Below the pieces are notes generated by a model that searched no databases, was not told where the DNA came from, and saw only the letters and a list, made by a program, of their open reading frames with translations. Source: Polyangiaceae bacterium (GTDB taxonomy: Bacteria > Myxococcota_A > Polyangia > Polyangiales > Polyangiaceae). Taken from it: 64,000 nucleotides of DNA. The translations under genes were made by a program, and so were the position numbers. Shown here piece after piece: positions 16,794-26,100 of this stretch; position 1 is the stretch's first letter, and each line of letters begins with the position of its first letter. Location: assembly GCA_019637265.1 (NCBI GenBank), contig JAHBVY010000004.1, forward strand, positions 124,001 to 188,000, written 5' to 3'.

Positions 16794-17699
16794 ATGAGCC
16801 TGTCCGACTTCACCCCCCCAGAGCTGCTCGCCGGTTTGGTGATCTCGACCTGCGTCGCGCTCGGAACCCCGATCAGCGCGCGTTTCCTGCACGGGCAGGC
16901 GCAGGCGGGCAAGGCGAAGCCGGAGGCGCGCGCTCAGGAGGTGCCGATGGAGGTCACGCCGGTGCTCGATGAGCTGCCGCTCCTCAAGCTGGGCGGCAAG
17001 AAGATGCGCGCGAAGCTCCCCGATATGTGGCAGGTGAAGCCGGAGGCAGTGAAGCGCTTCGAGGCCGCGTCCGCGCCGTCACCGCAGGCGAAGGACGACC
17101 CGAAGGCGATCCCCGAGACACCGGTGATCGAAGGGGACGCCGCCGCGCCGCCGCCCGACGCCGAAGTGGCGAAGGAGGTGGATGAGGACATCAAGCAGAT
17201 GGACGCCGGGGAGACGCCAGAGCCCCAGGTGGAGGGCGAAGGCTCACCGGACGGCGTGAAAGAGGGCACCGAGACGGACCCGCTCAAGGCACGCGCGGTC
17301 AGCCTGTACCGCCAGCGCATCGCGGCGTGGTTCAGCTCCCGTTTCCGCGAGCCAACGGACATCCCCTGTGAGGTGCTCGGCGGGCTGCGCGCCTCCGTGT
17401 CGGCCTCCGTGGGTGGCGATCGCAGCGTGACAGGCTTCACCATCACGTCGCCGAGCGGCAACGCCTCCTTCGATGCTCGGGTGCAGCAGACGATGCAAGG
17501 CACCATCGGTCAGCAGCTCCCACCTCCCCCCAAGAACTACCCGGACATCCTGGGCGGCACCGTCTTCCCCGTGTTCACCGGCACCAAGAAACAATGCGCA
17601 GCTTCACCCAGCCCCAGTCCAGCACCCAACCCCGACACGCCGGAGGCGCCCACGCCCGAAGCGCCAGCCCCGGCGCCCGCTCCAGAGCCGGGCGACTGA
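16794..17699 (+). CDS. tolA: TolA/TonB-like energy-transducing protein
   Basis: 301 aa. A hydrophobic segment (LLAGLVISTCVALGTPI, residues ~12-30) anchors the protein. The periplasmic part has DELPLLKLGGKKMRAKLPDMW, then a Pro/Glu/Asp-rich spacer (no long Ala/Lys coiled coil as in enterics), then a TonB/TolA C-terminal-like domain from ~165 (YRQRIAAWFSSRF... GLRASVSASVGGDRSVTGFTI). It ends in a Pro/Ala-rich tail. Position between tolR and tolB supports TolA; sequence alone would also allow TonB. The last 106 bp are also read in another frame by tolB. Confidence 0.85.
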   Translation: MSLSDFTPPELLAGLVISTCVALGTPISARFLHGQAQAGKAKPEARAQEVPMEVTPVLDELPLLKLGGKKMRAKLPDMWQVKPEAVKRFEAASAPSPQAKDDPKAIPETPVIEGDAAAPPPDAEVAKEVDEDIKQMDAGETPEPQVEGEGSPDGVKEGTETDPLKARAVSLYRQRIAAWFSSRFREPTDIPCEVLGGLRASVSASVGGDRSVTGFTITSPSGNASFDARVQQTMQGTIGQQLPPPPKNYPDILGGTVFPVFTGTKKQCAASPSPSPAPNPDTPEAPTPEAPAPAPAPEPGD

Positions 17700-19153
17700 G
17701 CCCCCGCTCGCTCAGCGGCCGATCTGCCCTGATCGGTGGCGCCAGCCTCTCCGCCTTCGTCCACATCGTCAGCAGCGCTGTTCTCATCGGCGGCATCTCA
17801 TGGAGCAGCGCGGCGGCCGCCCAAGGCACCCCGCCCGACGAGAGCAAGCTCGGCCCGTTCGTGGTCACGGCCAGCACCCAGTCAGAGCATGTGACCAGCC
17901 TCGCCATCTTGCCCTCGCTCTCGAGCGCGATGGAAGACGTGGTGGTGCGTGGGGTGGTGCGGCGCGATCTCGAGCTCTCCGGGATGTTCCGGATCATCGG
18001 CGACGACAAGGCGCCGCCTGGTCTCTACTCCTTCGGGGATCCGGTGGACGTCGACGCGTGGAAGAAGGTCGGCGCCGAGGTCATCGTCAAGGTGGCGGCG
18101 CGACCGAGCGGCGATCAAATCGAAGTGTTCGGCCTCGCCTACTTCCTGAACGTGGGTCAGGACCCGGTGTACGAGAAGAAGCTCGTGGTGGAGAAGAAGG
18201 ACGTCCGCGAGACGGCGCACCGCATCACGGACGCGCTGCTCGGCGCCATCACCGGCACGCCCGGCGGCTTCGCCAGCCACATGACCTACAGCGGCAAGTG
18301 GGGGAAGAACCGCCGTATTTTCCGCATGGATGCGGATGGCCACAACCTCACGCCGCGGAGCTCCCCGGACGACACCGCCTTGGCGCCGGTGTGGAGCCCG
18401 AACGGCAGCTCGCTCTTCTACGTGGTGAGCAAGCGCTACGCGCCCTATGTACTTTACCGCGACGAAAAGCACGTGCCGCTGCCCTTCACCGGCTCCATCT
18501 ACAGCGTGGCCTTCGACCAAGACGGGCGGCGCATGGCCCTCGCCGTGTCGGAGGATCTGAAGACGCTGATCTACGTGGGTAACCCTGACGGCTCCCAGAT
18601 GCAGGTCGTCTCCAAAACGGAGCTCGCGACGCGCCCCGTGTTCTCGCCCTCCGGTAAGCTCGCCTGGGTCGGCGGCGGCGAGGGCAAGGGGAGCACCCGG
18701 CGCATCTACGTGGACGGTAAGGCCATCTCACCGACTGGCTTCATCGCCTCCGCGCCCACCTTCTGCGACACGGAGGACGGCGTGCGCATCGTCTACTCGG
18801 TGGAGGTGGGCGGTGACCGGCGGGATCTCGTGATGAGCGACGAGCAAGGCCGCGGCATCGTGCGCCTGACCCAGAACATGGGCTCCAACACCTACCCCGC
18901 GTGCAGCCCCGACGGCCGCCTGCTCGCCTTCTTTTCCACACGGAATAAAAAGCAGGGCATCTACATGATGAACCTGAAGCGCTGGAAGACGACGCTGGTC
19001 TCCTCTCAGTACGGCGAGAGCCTGCACTGGGGCCCGCTGCCGCCCCCCAAGCTCTCGTTCACCAGCACCCCCAAGGCGGAGCCCAAGCCCAAGGCAGAGC
19101 CCAAACCCGACGCCAAGCCCAAGGCAGAGCCCAAACCCGACGCCAAGCCCTGA
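17594..19153 (+). CDS. tolB: TolB beta-propeller protein
   Basis: 519 aa. The only ATG/GTG/TTG in frame before the mature domain is at 17594, inside tolA, giving a 106-bp out-of-phase overlap and a signal peptide with an unusually long Ser/Arg-rich n-region (~44 residues) before ALIGGASLSAFVHIVSSAVLIGG and a cleavage site near SSAAAAQG. The N-terminal TolB domain is followed by propeller repeats, for example RIFRMDADG, APVWSPNGSSLFYV, RPVFSPSGKLAWV and YPACSPDGRLLAFFS. The C-terminus is a Lys/Pro/Glu tail with two perfect tandem 30-bp repeats. TolB is periplasmic and partners Pal and TolA. Confidence 0.92.
   Translation: MRSFTQPQSSTQPRHAGGAHARSASPGARSRAGRLSPRSLSGRSALIGGASLSAFVHIVSSAVLIGGISWSSAAAAQGTPPDESKLGPFVVTASTQSEHVTSLAILPSLSSAMEDVVVRGVVRRDLELSGMFRIIGDDKAPPGLYSFGDPVDVDAWKKVGAEVIVKVAARPSGDQIEVFGLAYFLNVGQDPVYEKKLVVEKKDVRETAHRITDALLGAITGTPGGFASHMTYSGKWGKNRRIFRMDADGHNLTPRSSPDDTALAPVWSPNGSSLFYVVSKRYAPYVLYRDEKHVPLPFTGSIYSVAFDQDGRRMALAVSEDLKTLIYVGNPDGSQMQVVSKTELATRPVFSPSGKLAWVGGGEGKGSTRRIYVDGKAISPTGFIASAPTFCDTEDGVRIVYSVEVGGDRRDLVMSDEQGRGIVRLTQNMGSNTYPACSPDGRLLAFFSTRNKKQGIYMMNLKRWKTTLVSSQYGESLHWGPLPPPKLSFTSTPKAEPKPKAEPKPDAKPKAEPKPDAKP
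19091..19150 (+). repeat. Two perfect tandem 30-bp repeats in the tolB 3' end
   Basis: The unit, 19091-19120 and 19121-19150, encodes KAEPKPDAKP twice. Identical copies in coding DNA suggest a recent duplication of the charged tail. Confidence 0.95.
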
Positions 19154-19155
19154 GG

Positions 19156-19183
19156 CGCTCCCGGCCGCGATGAGCGTTTTTTT
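19156..19183 (+). terminator. Weak candidate terminator after tolB
   Basis: CGCTC at 19156 pairs with GAGCG at 19172, followed by seven T (19177-19183). The stem is only 5 bp with an 11-base loop, so it is weak, but it is placed 3 bp past the tolB stop. Confidence 0.4.
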
Positions 19184-19271
19184 AGGGGGGTTGGTACAAG
19201 CACACGGCGCCACCCGGCGCTGCAGTCACTGGACGGAGCTCAGCGCCTCGAGTCGCCGCCCAGCGCTGAGC

Positions 19272-19369
19272 GCCTTGCCAAACCCCCCAAAAACCCGGCA
19301 CGCCACACCCCACGTCAGCCATACTGACTGACTGGCGCGCCACGCCCCACGTCAGCCACGCTGCCTGAC
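19272..19369. repeat. C/A-rich motif followed by tandem 37-bp units carrying GTCAG motifs
   Basis: GCCTTGCCAAACCCCCCAAA starts at 19272. Two 37-bp units begin at 19301 and 19338 (CGCCAC[A/G]CCCCACGTCAGCC). Each holds one GTCAG-N4-RCTG copy, at 19314-19332 and 19351-19369. They lie between convergent tolB and fpr. Confidence 0.75.
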
Positions 19370-19376
19370 CGAGGCC

Positions 19377-20192
19377 TCACACCACCGCGGTGTCAGGGCG
19401 CGGCTTGGCGGGGCGCTTCTCGCCGGCGAACGCCTTTTCCACCAGGTAATCACCCTGCTCGCCGCTGTTGCCCTCCTCGAAGCCCTGCGCCTCGAGCAGG
19501 TCGGCGGTGTCCGCCAGCATCTGTGAGCTGCCGCACAGCATCAGGCGGTCATGCTTCGGATCCAGCGGCTCACGCCCCAAGTCCTTGAAGATGCGACCCG
19601 TCTCGATGAGGGTGGTGATGCGCCCCTCGTGCTCGAAGGGCTCCCGCGTGACCGAGGGGTAATAGACGAGCTTGGGTGCGACCAGCTCACCCAAGAGCTC
19701 ATCCGCCGGGAGCTCGCTCTTCAGGAACTCGGAGTAGGCGAGATCTTCCGTGTGGCGGCAGGTATGCGTCAAAATCACCTGCTCGAAGCGCTCATACGTC
19801 TCAGGGTCCTTCACCACGCTGAGGAAGGGCGCGAGCCCGGTGCCCGTCGCCAACAGCCACAGCGTGCGACCCGGCCGCAGGTTGCCAATGGTGAGGGTGC
19901 CTGTCGGACGCTTGCCCACCAGCACCTTGTCACCCACCTTGACGTGTTGCAGCCGCGAGGTGAGCGGACCGTCCGGCACCTTGATGGAGAAGAACTCGAG
20001 CGTCTCCTCGTGGTTGGCGCTCGCGAAGGAGTACGCCCGCACCAGCGGCTTGCCATCCACCGGGAGCCCCATCATGCAGAACTGACCGTTCGCGAAGCGG
20101 TACCCTGCCGGGCGAGTGGTGCGCAGCGTGAAGAGCCTATCCGTCCAGTGGTGAACAGACAGGACCTCCTCTTCCGTGTAGGCGGGGAACAT
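19377..20192 (-). CDS. fpr: Ferredoxin/flavodoxin-NADP+ reductase
   Basis: 271 aa. RAYSFASA is the FAD-binding RxYS motif, ATGTGLAPFLS the NADP phosphate-binding motif, and LCGSSQML the C-terminal NADP motif. GDYLVEKAFA near the end matches the Fpr C-terminus. It is a cytoplasmic FAD enzyme moving electrons between NADPH and ferredoxin or flavodoxin, of normal bacterial Fpr length. It is convergent with tolB. Confidence 0.95.
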   Translation of the reverse strand: MFPAYTEEEVLSVHHWTDRLFTLRTTRPAGYRFANGQFCMMGLPVDGKPLVRAYSFASANHEETLEFFSIKVPDGPLTSRLQHVKVGDKVLVGKRPTGTLTIGNLRPGRTLWLLATGTGLAPFLSVVKDPETYERFEQVILTHTCRHTEDLAYSEFLKSELPADELLGELVAPKLVYYPSVTREPFEHEGRITTLIETGRIFKDLGREPLDPKHDRLMLCGSSQMLADTADLLEAQGFEEGNSGEQGDYLVEKAFAGEKRPAKPRPDTAVV

Positions 20193-20389
20193 GCCGCCCG
20201 GCTAGCACTGGCGTAGGCCCCTTTCAAGCGCCGTAGCCGGTCGCGAACCGCAGCCGTCCTCGCGCCACGCGCGGCCCACCAGCAGCTCGGCCAGCGGAGT
20301 CACGCGCCAGGCCTCGAGTCCGTCCTCGAGGTCCGTCACCCCGAGCCACGGAGCGCTCGTCAGGGTCGCGCGTCCGGACCCTGCGAGGG
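20193..20389 (-). other. Intergenic stretch with coding-like minus-strand frame
   Basis: Between fpr and the SCP2 gene. One minus-strand frame reads without stops as ALAGSGRATLTSAPWLGVTD and continues to VGRAWREDGCGSR, ending at a stop near 20207. It has no start codon and overlaps the end of the SCP2 gene out of frame. It may be a remnant of a lost gene or chance. Confidence 0.25.
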
Positions 20390-20977
20390 CTAGGCGAGCA
20401 CGGCCATCAGGGCCATCGGGATCTGAGCGTTGCCCTCGATGCGCATCTTGCCGGTCATCACCAGCTGCATCGGCTGCACCTTGCCCGCTTGGATCTCCTC
20501 GAAATCACGCTGATGGCAGCTCACGCGGCACTCCGGCGCGGTGAGGTTGGGCTCCCGCGCGCCAGGCGTGATCGTCACTTGATGGACGGCATCTTCGTCC
20601 GTCACGGAGAGCGCCACGCTGCCGGCGATCTGCCGCACCTGGTTCACCCGCGTGTCGTCCAGCGTGATGAGCCGAATGATCTTCGCTTGGTGCTCGAGCT
20701 TCGTGAAGGTGGCCTCGTGCTCGCGCGCCGCCGCGACCACCAGCGCCGCGAAGGCGGTGTCGTTCAGGGTCACCTGGACGATGACGTCGCTCTGCTGCTC
20801 GGGCAGCACCACCAGCGCGCCGTCCTTCAAGGCCAAGCTCCACTCACCAGCGCCCGTCACCCGGAAGGTGACGCTGCCCGCCGACGAGCGACCCGAGAGA
20901 TCTTCCGTGATGGAGCCGAACTGCTCGGGCAGGTACTGAGTGAAGAAGGCCTCGGGGCTATCGGGGACGCTTGCCAT
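20390..20977 (-). CDS. SCP2 sterol-binding domain protein
   Basis: 195 aa. Start MASVPDSPEAFFTQYLPEQF. The C-terminal ~100 residues fit the SCP-2 fold: CHQRDFEEIQAGKVQPMQLVM, then TGKMRIEGNAQIPMALMAVLA matches the conserved SGKL-x-x-x-GD/N ending. The family binds lipids such as sterols or fatty acyl chains in a hydrophobic tunnel. There is no signal peptide, so it is cytoplasmic. The ligand is unknown. An AGGAG-like GGAGC lies just upstream of the ATG. Confidence 0.85.
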   Translation of the reverse strand: MASVPDSPEAFFTQYLPEQFGSITEDLSGRSSAGSVTFRVTGAGEWSLALKDGALVVLPEQQSDVIVQVTLNDTAFAALVVAAAREHEATFTKLEHQAKIIRLITLDDTRVNQVRQIAGSVALSVTDEDAVHQVTITPGAREPNLTAPECRVSCHQRDFEEIQAGKVQPMQLVMTGKMRIEGNAQIPMALMAVLA

Positions 20978-21119
20978 GGGGTGCTCCTGTTCGCGGACCG
21001 AAGTGCTTGTTCCAGGTCATGCCAGCGAGGTCAAGGGCTCGGCGAGCGCGTGGCGCGTGATGCTAAGCTCCGGCCGGTGCGCCGTGATCACGGTGACCGC
21101 GAAGCGAGCGAGGTGACTG

Positions 21120-21605
21120 GTGCAGAGCCCCCCCGAGACTCACCCCGCGCCTTCGCGCTGGCTCCGGCTGCGCTGGTTCGGTGAGCGCTACGCCGTCGCC
21201 CACCTGGTGGCGTACCCACCCGGCGTGGTCGCGGCGTTTGCGTCGATCCCGCTCGCGCTGCGCCTGCGCGGCGATGAGGTGCTGCGAGTGGGGCCCGACG
21301 GCGCCAGCTACGAGCTGATGCAGCGCTTCGCCGAGCTGTTCCAGCTGGACCCGACGAGCGCCGCTCAAACCGAGCTGGTGGTGGTCTACACCCTCAAGGT
21401 CGCGCTGGTGACGCTGGTTTTCCCGCACCTCACCGCGCTGCCGTGGGCCTTGGCTGCCGCCCGGCGCCCTGCCGAGCCAGCGCTGGGTGAGCGCGAGCCC
21501 GAGCTCGAGCGGCGGCGCCGCTGGTTCATGGTCAGCATGCTGGGGCTGACCGCGCTGTGGGTCGTGGTGGGTGTGATCGGTTGGGTGTGGGTGCTCACGT
21601 TGTGA
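21120..21605 (+). CDS. Uncharacterised membrane protein
   Basis: 161 aa with GTG start. Three hydrophobic segments are visible: LVAYPPGVVAAFASIPLAL, TELVVVYTLKVALVTLVFPHLTALPWAL and MVSMLGLTALWVVVGVIGWVWVLTL. A charged loop (EREPELERRRR) separates the last two. No family was recognised. It ends 3 bp before a palindromic repeat and converges with a PilZ gene. Confidence 0.7.
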   Translation: MQSPPETHPAPSRWLRLRWFGERYAVAHLVAYPPGVVAAFASIPLALRLRGDEVLRVGPDGASYELMQRFAELFQLDPTSAAQTELVVVYTLKVALVTLVFPHLTALPWALAAARRPAEPALGEREPELERRRRWFMVSMLGLTALWVVVGVIGWVWVLTL

Positions 21606-21607
21606 AG

Positions 21608-21634
21608 TGTAGGGGCCTCCCGTGGCCGCCCTCA
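21608..21634 (+). repeat. Palindromic intergenic repeat (GTAGGGGC family)
   Basis: Diverged copy, GTAGGGGCCTCCCGTGGCCG then CCCTCAC, in the 49-bp gap between convergent genes. It may serve as a shared 3' hairpin. Confidence 0.7.
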
Positions 21635-21654
21635 CCCGTGAGCCCCACGTACCG

Positions 21655-21951
21655 TCAGCCAAACATCTCAGTGATGGCGTGGGTGTCGCGGGCGCCCAGC
21701 GGCCCGAACATCACCCCGAAGCCGTCCGCCCCGAGCCAGCGCACCACGGCGGGCAGCGCGCTCTCGTCGGCGAGGCCAGGCAGGCGCAGCGTGAGGGTGA
21801 GCTCCGTCCCAAACTTCGGGCGCGCCTCGCTCGCGACGAACATCCCACCAGGCCCGATGTCCTTCGCGACGCCGTGCTGCGCGGCGCCTTCGGCGCTCCA
21901 GCTGACAGGGAGCGCGCAGGGGGTGCGGGGGTGCTTGCGTTTCTCGTTCAC
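21655..21951 (-). CDS. Single-domain PilZ protein
   Basis: 98 aa from the GTG at 21951, chosen because AGGAG lies 5 bp upstream and the PilZ domain starts at once; the frame is open further upstream but is not protein-like. KRKHPRTPC supplies the Arg motif and KDIGPGGMFVASE the D/N-x-x-x-x-G motif. The rest, LTLTLRLPGL and VRWLGADGFGVMFG, fits the barrel. It is a predicted cyclic di-GMP receptor, matching the small PilZ proteins frequent in myxobacteria. The first motif residue pattern has Gly where Ser is common. Confidence 0.85.
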   Translation of the reverse strand: MNEKRKHPRTPCALPVSWSAEGAAQHGVAKDIGPGGMFVASEARPKFGTELTLTLRLPGLADESALPAVVRWLGADGFGVMFGPLGARDTHAITEMFG

Positions 21952-22145
21952 TGGGCTCCTGCCTCTCTGCGCCCCAACTCCGGGGCCGCGCGCCAGCGAT
22001 ACCACGCCGCGGCGACGGCGCCCGGCGCTCCTTCGTCGCATCACGGTCGCGGCCGCGTGGGAGGCACGCCCGACACCCGCGTCGATGGCGAACAACGCCA
22101 ACATCCCTCGCGTTCGACGCGCTCTTGGGGGATGTTCCCGGCGTC

Positions 22146-23171
22146 GTGAGCGCGGACGAGACCACGCCCCCATCGCCTGATGAGGCTCCCGGCGCCGAGC
22201 GCCCAGACGAGCCACCCAGAGAGGACGCCGCTCGGCGCCTGAGTCGACCAGAGGCACCCCAAGGCCTGGCGCGCCACCTCCAGGGTTGGCAGCTCGGGGT
22301 GGTGTTGGTCGGCGCGGCGTTGCTGGCTGCGGCGATTGGAGTGCCGCGCGCGGTGCCCCCGGAGACGCTGCCGCTACCTCGACTGAGGACGCGCGATCTC
22401 GCGGCGGACCTCGCCGCCGAGCGCGCCCGCGCGGAGGAGGCGAAGCGCGCCCCGCTCTCCTTCGAGGCGCGCGCGATCGGTGACGCGTATCGCCGCTACG
22501 GCCTCGCGGAGGCGGTCGCGCCGTCGGTGGCGCGGGAGCGCGAGCGGACGCTGAAGGCGCGGGTCGCGCGGCTCAGGCAGCTTCGGCCTGACCAAGCCGA
22601 CGCGGAGCTGCTTCAGCTGCGGGCGCTGCAGACGGAGCTGTTCATCGCAGCGCTGCGCGAGAGCGAGGGCAGCGAGCCTCAGGTGCTGAAGGGCGACGAG
22701 GCGATCGGCAGCTCACCGCTCTTGGAGCTCGGCGGGCGCTTCGCGGGGCCAGGTCACCACCCGAGCTGGTTCGCTGCGGGTCGCTTCGTGGGGAGCGACG
22801 AGGAGGCGAGCGTGCTGCTGCGCGCCCGCTGGAACCTGCTGCTCGGCCTCTCGGAGCAGGCGCCGTTCAGCCTGAGCCTGGCGGAGCGCCTGGCGGCGCT
22901 GCGCTTCTTGATGGCGCACCCGGAAGGGGCTGACCTTCGCGCGCAGCGCGTGAGCCAGCTCGGCTACGTGGAGGCCATCGCCGCGCGGCAGCCAGAGTAC
23001 CCCAGCGCCATCGCCAAGGGCACGATTTTTTACCACATGGGAAATTATGGCATGGCGGCGGCCGCCTTCGAAGACCACCTGGAGCGCCCCGATGGTCCCT
23101 TCAGCCTCCGCGCGCGAAACCACCTGATCGCCGCCGCGGATCGCCTGCGCGCTCAGGAGCTCGGCGAGTGA
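22146..23171 (+). CDS. Single-span membrane protein, unknown
   Basis: 341 aa from the GTG at 22146; a TTG seven codons upstream is the alternative. An acidic/Pro N-terminus is followed by a membrane helix (LGVVLVGAALLAAAIGVP, residues ~50-68) and a helical exterior domain rich in Ala, Arg and Glu (AADLAAERARAEEAKRA). The end of the protein, YHMGNYGMAAAAFEDHLERPDGPF, looks like one TPR motif. Its stop overlaps the mfd start by 4 bp (GTGA), so the two are translationally coupled. Function unknown. Confidence 0.75.
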   Translation: MSADETTPPSPDEAPGAERPDEPPREDAARRLSRPEAPQGLARHLQGWQLGVVLVGAALLAAAIGVPRAVPPETLPLPRLRTRDLAADLAAERARAEEAKRAPLSFEARAIGDAYRRYGLAEAVAPSVARERERTLKARVARLRQLRPDQADAELLQLRALQTELFIAALRESEGSEPQVLKGDEAIGSSPLLELGGRFAGPGHHPSWFAAGRFVGSDEEASVLLRARWNLLLGLSEQAPFSLSLAERLAALRFLMAHPEGADLRAQRVSQLGYVEAIAARQPEYPSAIAKGTIFYHMGNYGMAAAAFEDHLERPDGPFSLRARNHLIAAADRLRAQELGE

Positions 23172-26100
23172 CCCACTCTGAAGAGCCACGCTCGTCCGAC
23201 GACTTAGACTGTCATACTGACAATCTAGCCACCGAGCGCGCCGCCCTCGCGGCAACTGAGCGCACTGAAGCGCGCCAACAGCGCGCCATCGCCGGGCTGG
23301 TGAAATCGCTGCTCACCGCGCGCGGCCCCGTGCACGTGGTTCGAGCGGGCGGCATCTCACCAGCCCTCGTCACTCAGCGCCTCGTCGAAGCGGGCCGCCA
23401 GGTGCTGCACGTGTGCCCCACGCGCGAAGACGCGCAGCGCGCCCACGCCGACTCAAGGTACTTGAGCCGCGGCCCGGCGCTCGGCCCCGAGCCGCTCCAC
23501 CCCACGCCGCCCAGCCTCCTCTACCTCCCGCCGGAGGCCGACGTGTACGCTGAAGTGCACCAGGATCGCCGCGCCGCGATGAGCCGCACGGCGACGCTCT
23601 CGCGGCTCATCTCGGCGCCCTGGGGCAGCCTGTGCGTCCCCGCCAGCGCGCTGGTGCGCCAGGTGCCGCCGCCCGCCTCGATCCAAGAGGCGACCGCGCG
23701 CCTCGAGCTGGGCGACGAGGTGGACCTCGAGGCGCTGAGCCAACGCCTGATCCAGGCGGGCTGGCTGCGGGCGCCGGTGGTGGAAGATCCTGGCAGCTTC
23801 GCGATCCGCGGCGGCCTGCTCGACCTGTGGCCGCCGGGGGAGCGCACCCCCACCCGCGTCGAGCTCGACTTCGAGCGCGTCGCGCGGCTCCGCCCCTTCG
23901 ACCCGGACGATCAACGCACCGCGCAGGGCCACCCCGAGCTCGAGGCGCTGTGGCTTCCCCCGGCGCGGGAGGCCTTCCTCAGCCAGGCGCGCGTCGCCCG
24001 CGCGCGTGAGCTGCTGCGCGACCTGTGCGACGCGGTGGACCTGCCCTCCACCAAGGCGCGCCTCTTGATCGATGACGTGGCGGGCGGCACCACCTTTTTT
24101 GGCGCGGAGGCCTACCTACCCGCCTTCACCGAGCTCACCTCCATCATCAGCTACCTGCCGGAGAGCGCGGTGATCGTGCTGGAGCGGCCCGAGCAAGCGC
24201 TGCTGCAAATCGACGACGAGCTCGGCCGTGCCCTCGCTTCGGAGCTGGCGAGCCACGAGCGGCCTCACTTCCCTTTGGAGGCCCTGTGCGCCGATCGGCA
24301 GTCCATCGAACGAGCGCTCATGCCGCGCGCCGTCGCCTGTTGCCACGTGGTCGGCATCGCGGACAGTGACCGCTCGCGCCCCCTCGCGGCGCTCGCCGAC
24401 GCCGGCACGGAGGCACCGAGCCTCGGCATCGAAGATCAACAGGAGCTCGCCTCCAGCCTCAAGCTCGCGCGTCAGTCGGGCGGCGCCAAGGAGGCGCTGG
24501 ATCCGCTGATCGCGCGGCTGGAGGCCTGGCAGTCTGATGGACTGACCGTGCGCCTGGTGGCGCGCGGGAGCACTCAGGCGAGCCGCCTGACGCAGCTGCT
24601 CCGTCACCGCGACGTGGAGCTCGAGGTGAGCGTGGGGGAGGCCGCGCGCGGCGCCATCGCGCCGCTCGAGGGCTTCGTCCTGCTGACGGAGGAGGAGATC
24701 TTCGGCTCGCGGGCGCACCGCGAGCGCCCCAAGCGCCGCACCAGTACCCGGGGCGCGCTGGAAGACCTGCGGGCCCTCAGCGAAGGCGACTTCGTGGTGC
24801 ACGTGGAGCACGGCATCGGAAGGTACCTTGGCCTGACGACACGCCAGGTGGCGGGCAACACCGTGGAGTTGCTCACCGTGGAGTACGCCGCGGGCGACCG
24901 GCTGTTCGTCCCGGTTTACCGCCTGAACCAGATCCAGAAATACTCGGCGGGGGAGGCCGCGCCCAAGCTCGACCGCTTGGGTGGCCAGAGCTTCTCCAAG
25001 ACGAAGGCCAAGGTCGCGCGCCGCGTGCGACAGATGGCGGACGATCTGCTCAAGCTGTACGCCGAGCGCATGGCGGTGGAGAAGCTGCCGCTGCCGCCCG
25101 CGGACGAGGAGTACCACGCGTTCGAGGCCACCTTCCCCTATGAGGAGACGCGCGACCAAGCGGCGGCCATCAGCGAAGTGAACCAAGACCTCGAGTCCAC
25201 GAAGGTGATGGATCGCCTGGTGTGCGGCGACGTGGGCTTCGGCAAAACGGAGGTCGCGATCCGCGCGGCGTTCCGCGTGGCGAGCCAGGGCCGCCAGGTG
25301 GCGCTGCTGTGCCCCACCACGGTGCTGGCGCAGCAGCACTTCTTGACGCTGCAAGGCCGCCTCCAAGACTATCCGCTCCGGGTGGCGGTGCTGAGCCGCT
25401 TCGTCAGCAAGAGTAACCAAACCCAGATCTTGAAGGACCTGAAGGCGGGCCTCATCGACGTGGTGGTGGGGACCCACCGGCTGCTCAGCAAGGACGTGCA
25501 CTTCAAGGAGCTGGGCCTCCTGATCGTGGATGAAGAGCAGCGCTTCGGCGTCGCCCACAAAGAGCGCGTCAAGCAGATGCGCGGCAGCGTGGACGTGCTC
25601 ACCCTCACCGCCACGCCCATCCCACGCACGCTCCAGCTCGCCATCGGCGGGCTGCGCGATCTCTCCATCATCGCGACGCCGCCGACCGACCGCCGCGCCG
25701 TGCGCACCATCACCTCGCGCTGGGACGATGAGCTGGTACAGCGCGCGATCCGGAGCGAGCTCGCCCGCGGTGGTCAGGTGTTCTACGTGTATAACCGCGT
25801 GGAGGGGATCTACGAGCGCGCCGCGCGGCTCTCGGAGCTGGTGCCCGAGGCGCGCATCGCCGTGGGCCATGGCCAGCTGAGCGAGGCCGCGCTAGAGAAG
25901 ACGATGCTCGGCTTCGTCGCGGGGGACTACGACGTGCTGGCGGCGACGGCGATCGTGGAGAGCGGCCTCGACATCCCGCGCGCGAACACCATCCTCATCG
26001 ATCGCGCGGATTTGTTCGGGCTCTCGCAGCTCTATCAGCTGCGCGGCCGCGTGGGGCGCGCGCGGGAGCGCGCTTACTGTTACCTCCTGGTGCCGCCCAG

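Noticed and set aside
23206..23228. Seventh GTCAG-motif copy at the start of mfd
   Set aside because: The inverted sequence GACTGTCATACTGACAATC is similar but does not fit the spacing of the other six and lies within coding sequence.
24116..25870. Long minus-strand open frame inside mfd
   Set aside because: mfd motifs are continuous on the plus strand, and the antisense protein is His/Arg/Leu-rich without any recognisable pattern.
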